Shown here: piece after piece, positions 1 through 5,482 of the stretch
Numbering within the stretch: position 1 is the first letter of the stretch
Layout of the letters: every line of letters begins with the position of its first letter
Assembly (NCBI GenBank): GCA_905373555.1
Contig: CAJPTP010000012.1
Coordinates: forward strand, 1-12,971
Reading direction: 5' to 3'
Length of the DNA: 12,971 bases
Origin: an uncultured Francisella sp.
Lineage (GTDB): Bacteria > Pseudomonadota > Gammaproteobacteria > Burkholderiales > Neisseriaceae
Notes under the pieces: model-generated
What the model was told of the DNA's origin: nothing
Database searches by the model: none
The model's input: the letters and a program-made list of their open reading frames with translations, nothing else
Translations under genes and position numbers: made by a program

Positions 1-59
1 ATATTACCCTATGATTTCATTTCGTTTTTGCGATATCAACACTTCTCGCATACTTCCCC

Positions 60-86
60 TTCCTCTTTTTCCTCTTTTTCCTCTTT
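60..86. repeat. Tandem repeat, 3 x 9 bp (TTCCTCTTT)
   Basis: Three perfect consecutive copies of TTCCTCTTT form a polypyrimidine tract in the AT-rich start of the window, about 250 bases before psd. No hairpin precedes it, so it is not an obvious terminator. Changes in copy number would leave any overlapping reading frame intact, and could alter spacing in an upstream promoter region. Confidence 0.85.
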
Positions 87-165
87 GGCCTTAGCGCAGC
101 CTCGCCCGCCGCTTCCCGATCTTTGCCCGCGCGGCCTCGGCGCCCAAGCGCGACGGGCGCCATGA

Positions 166-171
166 TAAAAT
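166..171 (+). promoter_or_regulatory. Candidate -10 box of a psd promoter
   Basis: TAAAAT stands in a GC-rich context and is followed at 176-182 by GACGGCG. The same pairing, TAAAAT then GACGGCG, occurs before pssA. No convincing -35 hexamer lies 16-18 bases upstream. If used, transcription would start near 178 and leave a leader of about 160 bases before the psd ATG. Confidence 0.35.
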
Positions 172-338
172 AACCGACGGCGTTGGCCTTGCGCAGCGAG
201 CTTGGCTTGGCCCAAGCAATGCGCAAAGCAACAAACGAAACCTCAACATCCGCGGGCGCGCCGCCGCGCCCGCTTCCGCTTTTTTCCCCTTCCGCCCACC
301 CGGCCCGAATTTCCGAGGCCCGCATCGGATGCTTTCGC

Positions 339-1151
339 ATGAACGACAACCCGCGCCAACCCGTCATCGCCAAGGAAGGTTGGCCTTTCATCGGCGCCTC
401 GGTCGCTTTGATGGCTTTGTTTTTGGCGATCAGCGTTTATCTGGGGCTATTCGGCGTTTTGCTTGTCGCCTTCGTCACCCAGTTTTTCCGCGACCCCATC
501 CGCGAGAGGGGGTCGGACGACCCGCGCGCGGTTTTGTCGGCGGCCGACGGGCGCATCGTCGCGATCGAGGAAACGGTCGATCCCTTCCGCGAGGAGCCCG
601 CGATCAAAATCTCGGTGTTCATGAACGTGTTCAACGTGCACTCCAACAAGTCGCCCTGCTCGGGCGCGGTGGAGGAGGCGCGCTACATTCCGGGCCGGTT
701 TCTCAACGCCGCGCTGGAAAAATCCAGCGTCGAGAACGAGCGCAACGCCGTGCTGCTGCGCACCGACTCCGGCCACAAGGTGACCTTCGTGCAGATCGCG
801 GGCTTGGTCGCCCGGCGCATCGTGTGCTACGCGCGCAAGGATGACCGGCTCAAGGCGGGCGAACGCTACGGCCTGATTCGCTTCGGCTCGCGCGTCGACC
901 ACTACGTTCCCGTCGGCTCCGACGTTCAAGTCGCGATCGGCGACAAAGTCAAAGGCGTGGAAACGGTGCTGGCGATGCTGCCCAAAACCGCCAGGGGCGC
1001 GGGAGCGGAAAGCGTTCCCTGCGAAGCGATCGAAAACGGGGCCCAAAACGGCGCCGAGGGGGGCGAATCGGGCCCGGATTCGGCGGCGCAAGGCGACCCG
1101 GCGGCGCGGGGCGAGGCCGCTTCGGCCGGCGCGCGCGGCGCCCAAGACTGA
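339..1151 (+). CDS. psd: Phosphatidylserine decarboxylase proenzyme (short type)
   Basis: This inner-membrane enzyme decarboxylates phosphatidylserine to phosphatidylethanolamine, the step after PssA. The protein has 270 residues. A membrane segment spans about residues 15-48. The probable catalytic residues are Asp70 (in SAADGRIV), His101 (in FNVHSNKSP) and the self-cleavage pair Gly183-Ser184 in RFGSRVD; Ser184 would become the pyruvoyl group of the small chain. The ATG at 339 is chosen because the product then starts with the family-like PVIAKEGWPFIG, as I recall for betaproteobacterial Psd; the frame is open further upstream but that stretch is low complexity. The Shine-Dalgarno is weak. 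Family members of this short type usually end about 210-220 residues in; here a Gly/Ala/Glu-rich tail of about 50 residues follows, which adds to the small chain. Confidence 0.95.
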   Translation: MNDNPRQPVIAKEGWPFIGASVALMALFLAISVYLGLFGVLLVAFVTQFFRDPIRERGSDDPRAVLSAADGRIVAIEETVDPFREEPAIKISVFMNVFNVHSNKSPCSGAVEEARYIPGRFLNAALEKSSVENERNAVLLRTDSGHKVTFVQIAGLVARRIVCYARKDDRLKAGERYGLIRFGSRVDHYVPVGSDVQVAIGDKVKGVETVLAMLPKTARGAGAESVPCEAIENGAQNGAEGGESGPDSAAQGDPAARGEAASAGARGAQD

Positions 1152-1191
1152 AGCGCGCGGCGCGCGGCGCGCCCAAGCGCGCAAGACGAAG

Positions 1192-1223
1192 AGCCGAAGA
1201 GCCCCCAGCCTTCGGCTTTTTTT
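1192..1223 (+). terminator. Rho-independent terminator after psd
   Basis: AGCCGAAG (1192-1199) pairs perfectly with CTTCGGCT (1210-1217) across a 10-base loop, followed directly by a run of seven T (1217-1223). It lies 41 bases after the psd stop and separates psd from hflX. Confidence 0.85.
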
Positions 1224-1243
1224 GAGGCCCGAGGTTTTGCGAG

Positions 1244-1279
1244 ACGCTCCGAACCCCGGCGCTTTGCGGGGGCGTTTTT
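1244..1279 (+). terminator. Second, weaker terminator-like hairpin before hflX
   Basis: ACGCTCC (1244-1250) can pair with GGGGCGT (1269-1275) with one G-T pair; alternatively CCCCG (1254-1258) pairs with CGGGG (1267-1271). Either fold is followed by five T (1275-1279). It may be a back-up terminator for psd or a structure just upstream of the hflX promoter. Confidence 0.4.
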
Positions 1280-1283
1280 ATCC

Positions 1284-1289
1284 CATAAT
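1284..1289 (+). promoter_or_regulatory. Candidate -10 box of an hflX promoter
   Basis: CATAAT matches the sigma-70 -10 consensus at five of six positions. It lies 46 bases before the hflX ATG and just downstream of the terminator structures, so a fresh promoter is expected here. No good -35 hexamer is visible at 15-18 bases spacing. Confidence 0.4.
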
Positions 1290-1319
1290 ATGAGGCCGCG
1301 ATCGGCGCGCGAGCGCGCC

Positions 1320-1326
1320 AAGGAGG
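1320..1326 (+). promoter_or_regulatory. Strong Shine-Dalgarno fixing the hflX start
   Basis: AAGGAGG, a near-perfect anti-16S match, ends nine bases before the ATG at 1336. It is the best ribosome binding site in the window and makes that start secure. Confidence 0.9.
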
Positions 1327-1335
1327 CTGAAGCGC

Positions 1336-2727
1336 ATGGCCCACTCCGGGTTCCAATTTGACGAAAAAGAGCAAACGCAAGAGCGCGTCTTGCTCGTGTC
1401 CGCGGATTTTCCGTCCCAAAACCGGGGCGGAGACGATTTCAAACGCTACGTGGAGGAATGCCGCGGCCTGATCGAGGCGGCGGGGGGAAAAATCGCGAGC
1501 TCGATGGAGTGCAAGCGCGCCAAGCCCGACCCCGCCTTTTTCGTGGGCTCGGGCAAGGCCGAGGAGATCAAGGCCAAATGCCAAGAGCTCGGGGTCGACC
1601 TGATTGTCGTCAACCACGAGCTTAGCCCCTCGCAGCAAAGAAACATCGAAAAGCTGTGCGACACGCGCGCGATCGACCGGGTGGGCCTGATCTTGGCGAT
1701 TTTCGCCTCCAGGGCGCGCACGCAGGAGGGCAAGATCCAAGTCGAGCTGGCGCAGCTGCAATACCTGCAAACCAGGCTTGTGCGGGCGTGGAGCCATCTG
1801 CAAAGCCAAACGGGCGGCATCGGGCTCAAAGGCCCGGGCGAGACGCAGCTGGAAACCGACAGGCGCATCATCTCCAAGAAGATCGACTTTCTCAAGGGCA
1901 AGCTCAAGGAAATCAAAAAGCGGCGCAAGACGCAGCGCAAGAGCCGGCTTCAAGGCGGCGACCCGATCGTGGCGCTGGTGGGCTACACCAACGCGGGCAA
2001 GTCGACCTTGTTCAACCGGCTCACCAAATCCAAGGTGTTTGTCAAAGACCAAGTCTTCGCGACGCTGGACACCACGGCCCGCAAGCTGTGGCTCGGCCCC
2101 GGGCGCTCGATCGCCCTCACCGACACCGTGGGCTTTATCCGCAACCTGCCCACCGCCTTGGTCGCGGCGTTTTCGGCGACCTTGGAGGAAAGCCGCTACG
2201 CCGATTTGCTGCTGCATGTGGTCGACTCGTCGCACCCCGCCTACGAAGGGCAGATGGAGGACGTCGAGGCGACCCTGCGCGAGATCAAGGCCGACGACAT
2301 CCCCTCGCTCACGGTGTACAACAAGATCGATTTGAGCGACGACCCGGAGCCCGCGGCGCTGCGCGACCCCGACGGGGCCATCCGGGCCGTGCGCTGCTCG
2401 GCCGCGACGGGCGCGGGGCTGGATTTGCTGCGCGGCGCCATTTGCGAGGCGCTGGATCGGTGGCCCGCCAAGCCGCGCAGCGACGAAAAAGGCGAGCCCT
2501 CTCCGTGGGAGCCGCTGGAGCCGGAAGGCGGCGAAGGCGGAGCCGACGCCGACGGCTTGGGCGAGCGGCGCGGGTTTGAGGGCCGAAGCGGCCGCGGCCC
2601 GGGCTTCGAGGCCGACGACCCCCGCGCCCAAGCCGAACTCGCCGGCGACGAAGGCGGCCGCGAAGACTCGGTCGGCGAAGCGAGCGACGGCGGCGACGGC
2701 GGCGGCGATCCCGCGCGCCGAGAATAG
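1336..2727 (+). CDS. hflX: GTPase HflX
   Basis: HflX is a cytoplasmic GTPase that binds the large ribosomal subunit and, in studied bacteria, splits stalled or stress-inactivated ribosomes. The protein has 463 residues. The N-terminal nucleotide-binding-like HflX domain covers about 15-125 and a helical linker with GIGLKGPGETQLETDRR about 160-205. The G domain shows G1 GYTNAGKS (216-223), G2/switch ATLDTT (242-247), G3 DTVG (263-266), G4 NKID (329-332) and G5 SAA (355-357). The core ends near residue 376. The last 87 residues are a Gly/Glu/Asp/Arg-rich low-complexity tail that I do not know from the family. Many proteobacteria have hflX in the hfq-hflX-hflK-hflC cluster; here it lies between psd and pssA instead. 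It has its own probable promoter and may be read through into pssA, since no terminator follows. Confidence 0.96.
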   Translation: MAHSGFQFDEKEQTQERVLLVSADFPSQNRGGDDFKRYVEECRGLIEAAGGKIASSMECKRAKPDPAFFVGSGKAEEIKAKCQELGVDLIVVNHELSPSQQRNIEKLCDTRAIDRVGLILAIFASRARTQEGKIQVELAQLQYLQTRLVRAWSHLQSQTGGIGLKGPGETQLETDRRIISKKIDFLKGKLKEIKKRRKTQRKSRLQGGDPIVALVGYTNAGKSTLFNRLTKSKVFVKDQVFATLDTTARKLWLGPGRSIALTDTVGFIRNLPTALVAAFSATLEESRYADLLLHVVDSSHPAYEGQMEDVEATLREIKADDIPSLTVYNKIDLSDDPEPAALRDPDGAIRAVRCSAATGAGLDLLRGAICEALDRWPAKPRSDEKGEPSPWEPLEPEGGEGGADADGLGERRGFEGRSGRGPGFEADDPRAQAELAGDEGGREDSVGEASDGGDGGGDPARRE

Positions 2728-2767
2728 CCCCGGCGGCGCCAAGCTCGCGCGCGGGCCCAAGCCGCAT

Positions 2768-2773
2768 TAAAAT
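2768..2773 (+). promoter_or_regulatory. Candidate -10 box before pssA
   Basis: TAAAAT followed by GACGGCG at 2776-2782, the same pairing as before psd. It lies 61 bases before the pssA ATG. No -35 hexamer is evident, so cotranscription from hflX across the 106-base gap remains equally possible. Confidence 0.35.
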
Positions 2774-2833
2774 CAGACGGCGCCCGGCGCGCCATCGCGC
2801 CCAAGCGCCGACCCTCACCGGACAAGGCAAGAC

Positions 2834-3808
2834 ATGGAACAGCGACATACCCCATCGCCCAATCGGCCCAAGCTTGCGGGCGAGGTTTCCGACGCGAGGC
2901 GCCGCTTCGCGATCGCCGCCCGCGCGGCGGCGAAGCCCAACCGATTCAAAAACGGCGGGAAAAGTTTGAGCCCGGGGCGAAGAAACGCGGCCAGCTCCCT
3001 CGCGGCCAAAGGCGAGGCGCTGCGACGCGGCGCCTCGGCCTCGGAGTCGGAGTCGTCGGCCGAGACGGCGGCGGAGCGCCGGCGGCGGATCCGCCAAAAC
3101 AGCATCTACCTGCTGCCCAACTCCTTCACCATCGCCAGCCTGCTGATGGGGTTTTTCGCGATCACGCAAGCCTTCAACGGCTATTACGTGAAAGCCGCGT
3201 TTTTGATCTTCGTCTCGATGGCCTTGGATGGGATGGATGGGCGCGTGGCGCGGCTGACCAACTCGCAAAGCTCATTCGGCGAGCAGCTCGACAGCCTCGC
3301 CGACATGGTGGCCTTCGGCGTCGCCCCCGCGTTGGTGGCGTACATGTGGCAATTGAGCGGCTTGGGCAAGGTCGGCTACGCCGTCGCCTTCGTCTACTGC
3401 GCCTGCACCGCGCTGCGCCTGGCGCTGTTCAACACGCTCATCGGCAAGGTGCCCAAAAAATGGTTCATCGGCGTGCCCAGCCCCACCGCGGCGGGGCTGA
3501 TCGCCAGCTTCATTTTCGTGTCGCGCCGCTATGAGCTGCAAAACGCCGACGTTTTGGCGCTGTTCGTGACGCTCTTCGCGGGCGTCTCGATGATCGCCCA
3601 CGTCAAGTTTTACAGCTTCAAGGACATCGGGCCGCTCAAAACCGTGTCCTTCGCCGTCATCGTTTTGGCCGCGATCGCGCTGCTGGCCGTCACCATCGCC
3701 CCCAGCCTGCTGATCTTCTCGCTGTTTTTCGTCTACTCCCTGTCGGGCTACGCGCGCTGGCTGTATTTGTGGCAAAAGCTCGGCCGCCGGCCCACCATCG
3801 CCGATTGA
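2834..3808 (+). CDS. pssA: CDP-diacylglycerol--serine O-phosphatidyltransferase (membrane type)
   Basis: This inner-membrane enzyme makes phosphatidylserine from CDP-diacylglycerol and serine, and so supplies the substrate of Psd. It is the CDP-alcohol phosphatidyltransferase type, not the soluble phospholipase-D-like enzyme of E. coli. The family signature D-x2-DG-x2-AR-x8-G-x3-D-x3-D is complete: Asp132, Asp135, Gly136, Ala139-Arg140, Gly149, Asp153 and Asp157. Several membrane segments follow to the C terminus. Of 324 residues, the first 85 or so are a basic, Ala/Ser/Arg-rich stretch before the family-like IYLLPNSFTIASL (about 91-103). The ATG at 2834 has only a weak AAGG upstream; a TTG at 2966 preceded by GGGAAAAG is an alternative start that would remove half of the extension. 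The core assignment is secure, the start is not. Confidence 0.93.
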   Translation: MEQRHTPSPNRPKLAGEVSDARRRFAIAARAAAKPNRFKNGGKSLSPGRRNAASSLAAKGEALRRGASASESESSAETAAERRRRIRQNSIYLLPNSFTIASLLMGFFAITQAFNGYYVKAAFLIFVSMALDGMDGRVARLTNSQSSFGEQLDSLADMVAFGVAPALVAYMWQLSGLGKVGYAVAFVYCACTALRLALFNTLIGKVPKKWFIGVPSPTAAGLIASFIFVSRRYELQNADVLALFVTLFAGVSMIAHVKFYSFKDIGPLKTVSFAVIVLAAIALLAVTIAPSLLIFSLFFVYSLSGYARWLYLWQKLGRRPTIAD

Positions 3809-3962
3809 CGGCGGTCGGATCCTTGGGCGCGGCGGGGTTTGCCCCGGGGTTTTGCGGCGCAACACAAATCGGCGCCGCCCGGTTTTCCCCCGGGCTATCC
3901 TTGGGCCCGGCCGAAGATCCGGATCGCGCGCGGCCGGAGGGCTCGGCCTTGAAAAGGGCCTC

Positions 3963-3995
3963 GGCGGCGACGCAAAGCCGCCCCTAAACTTTTTT
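3963..3995 (+). terminator. Terminator-like hairpin closing the psd-hflX-pssA block
   Basis: GGCGGC (3963-3968) pairs with GCCGCC (3977-3982) over an 8-base loop; seven bases later come six T (3990-3995). The gap between stem and T-run makes it weaker than the psd terminator. It lies 154 bases after the pssA stop. A short CGGGG/CCCCG hairpin at 3833-3846, nearer the stop, has only a short T-run after it. The rest of 3809-3962 shows no gene. Confidence 0.6.
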
Positions 3996-4018
3996 ATATC
4001 ATAGCGATATGCTATATT
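3990..4018 (+). promoter_or_regulatory. Promoter of the MBOAT/SGNH locus with overlapping dyad
   Basis: This is a sharply AT-rich island in GC-rich DNA. TGC followed by TATATT (4010-4018) forms an extended -10 element; a T-run at 3990-3995 sits at the -35 position with 17 bases spacing. The dyad ATAGC-GATAT-GCTAT (4001-4015) overlaps the -10 element and could bind a regulator. Transcription would begin near 4025, about 60 bases before the MBOAT ATG. Confidence 0.55.
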
Positions 4019-4019
4019 A

Positions 4020-4034
4020 GCCCGCTTTGCGGGC
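4020..4034 (+). promoter_or_regulatory. Small hairpin at the start of the MBOAT leader
   Basis: GCCCGC-TTT-GCGGGC is a perfect 6-bp stem with a 3-base loop. It lies where the predicted transcript begins and has no T-run after it. It could protect the 5' end of the mRNA or be part of the operator region. Confidence 0.35.
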
Positions 4035-4087
4035 GAACCCCGCGTTCGGCATTCCCCCGCTTTCAGCGCCCCACGAGAAGTCCGCCA

Positions 4088-5482
4088 ATGCAGCTGATTT
4101 CACTTGAATTCGCGTACCTGTTCGTCGTCTTTTTGGCCGTGTATTGGCTGCTGCGGCCGGCGCCCAAGGCCCAAAACGCTCTGATCCTCGCCGCCTCCTA
4201 CGGCTTGGCCGCGTCGCTCAACCCTTGGTTCGCGGCTTTGATGGCCGCCTACGCCTTGGGCGTGTGGCTGCTGGGGTTGTGGCTTGCGCGGGAAAACTCG
4301 GGCAAATGGTCGATGGGGTTGAGCGTCATCTTGTCGCTCGCGCCCATGCTGGGCTTCAAGTACTACGAGTTCGCGCGCGAGGTGTTCGACGACCTGCTGC
4401 GCTTCGCGGGGCTGCAAAGCTTCCTGCCCGCGGCGGATCTGATCCTGCCCATCGGCCTGTCCTTTTACACGTTCAACGCGATCACCTACCTGGTCTCGTG
4501 CTTCAAGGGCGAGATCAAGCCCGCCAAGCCGTGGGAAATCGCGACGCACCTGTCTTTTTTCCCCATCCTCACCGCAGGCCCGATCACCCGCGCGGCCGAC
4601 TTTTTGCCGCAGCTGCGCGCGCGGCGGCGCAACGTGCGCTCCTTCGAGACGATCGCCGTTCTGATCGCCTTGGCCTTGGTCAAGAAGGTGTGGCTGGCGA
4701 GCTACTTGGGCCAATATTGGACGGGGCCGATCTTCGACTCCCCCGAGCAGTTCAACTCCTTGGAGCTCATCGGCGGGCTGTACGCCTACGCCCTGCAGAT
4801 CTATTTCGATTTCTCGGGCTACTCGGATTTGGCGATGGCCTTGGCGCTGTCGCTGGGCTTCGAGATCCCGCGCAACTTCGACAACCCTTATTTCGCCCGC
4901 AACCTCAAGCAGTTTTGGGGCCGCTGGCACATCTCCCTGTCCACTTGGATCCGGGACTACATTTACATTCCCCTCGGCGGCAACCGCAAAGGCTTCGCCC
5001 GCGCCCAGCTGTACACGATGATCGGCATGGTCGCGTCGGGCGCGTGGCATAACCCGGGATGGAACTTTCTGCTGTGGGGCGTCTTCCACGGCGCGGCCGT
5101 CATGGTCGTGAACGTTTGGGCGAAGGCCACCGGCAAGCGCGAGCTGCCGCTGTGGCTCGCGCGGTTTTTGACCTTCAACTGCGTTTGCTTCGCCTGGCTG
5201 CTGTTCAACTGCAAGACCATGGCCGAAACGCGCGGCTACCTCGCGGCCTTGGCGGCGAATTGGACAAGCGTCCCGGTCACCACCCCCGTGTTTGGCCTGT
5301 TCGCCCTGCTCTTGGCCGCCTCGCTTTTGGGCGATCGGTGGAGGGCGCTGCCCCAAAAGATGACCGACGGCGCGCAAAGGCTGCCCTTCGCCGCCCAGAC
5401 GCTGGCCATGGCGCTGTTCGCCATCGTCGTTGTGGTTTTGTCCCCGTCGGGAATACCGAATTTCATCTATGCGAATTTCTGA
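4088..5482 (+). CDS. MBOAT-family O-acyltransferase (AlgI/PatA type)
   Basis: The product is a 464-residue polytopic inner-membrane protein with roughly ten hydrophobic segments. MBOAT proteins of this type move an acyl group, usually acetyl, from a cytoplasmic donor across the membrane to periplasmic SGNH partners, as in peptidoglycan O-acetylation (PatA), alginate acetylation (AlgI) and teichoic acid D-alanylation (DltB). Family marks are FWGRWHISLSTWIRD at 276-290, then IPLGGNRKG, and the likely catalytic pair His321 (GAWHNPGW) and His334 (WGVFHGA). The start has GAGAAG 8 bases upstream. The stop overlaps the next gene, an SGNH protein, by 14 bases, which points to coupled expression and a shared job. 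No alginate or D-alanylation genes are in view, so an O-acetylation role on peptidoglycan or another envelope polymer is the best inference; the substrate is unknown. Confidence 0.9.
   Translation: MQLISLEFAYLFVVFLAVYWLLRPAPKAQNALILAASYGLAASLNPWFAALMAAYALGVWLLGLWLARENSGKWSMGLSVILSLAPMLGFKYYEFAREVFDDLLRFAGLQSFLPAADLILPIGLSFYTFNAITYLVSCFKGEIKPAKPWEIATHLSFFPILTAGPITRAADFLPQLRARRRNVRSFETIAVLIALALVKKVWLASYLGQYWTGPIFDSPEQFNSLELIGGLYAYALQIYFDFSGYSDLAMALALSLGFEIPRNFDNPYFARNLKQFWGRWHISLSTWIRDYIYIPLGGNRKGFARAQLYTMIGMVASGAWHNPGWNFLLWGVFHGAAVMVVNVWAKATGKRELPLWLARFLTFNCVCFAWLLFNCKTMAETRGYLAALAANWTSVPVTTPVFGLFALLLAASLLGDRWRALPQKMTDGAQRLPFAAQTLAMALFAIVVVVLSPSGIPNFIYANF

Larger units (their letters stand above)
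1..338. other. Non-coding leader upstream of psd
   Basis: I see no credible gene here. The first 90 bases are AT- and pyrimidine-rich and unlike the GC-rich remainder. They hold a TATGAT (10-15) and a CATACT (49-54) that could be -10 boxes, and the tandem repeat listed separately. An open frame crosses the region on the minus strand, but its product is a low-complexity Arg/Lys/Gly/Ala string with no family features, and it runs into psd antisense. The frame of psd also stays open upstream to a TTG at 183. That N-terminal addition is Pro/Ser/Ala-rich and absent from the family as I know it, so I treat it as untranslated leader. In Burkholderia-type genomes the gene before psd is often ilvC; its end is not visible here. 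Confidence 0.5.

Noticed and set aside
183..338. Upstream TTG start for psd
   Set aside because: It would add 52 Pro/Ser/Ala-rich residues not known in the family; the ATG at 339 gives the usual N terminus.
17..391. Minus-strand open frame at the window start
   Set aside because: Its product is Arg/Lys/Gly-rich low complexity with no family features, and it runs into the antisense of psd; the Lys/Arg run is only the reverse of the pyrimidine repeat.
949..2760. 603-codon open frame antisense to hflX
   Set aside because: hflX on the other strand has all five G motifs and a strong ribosome binding site. Long antisense frames are expected in GC-rich code.
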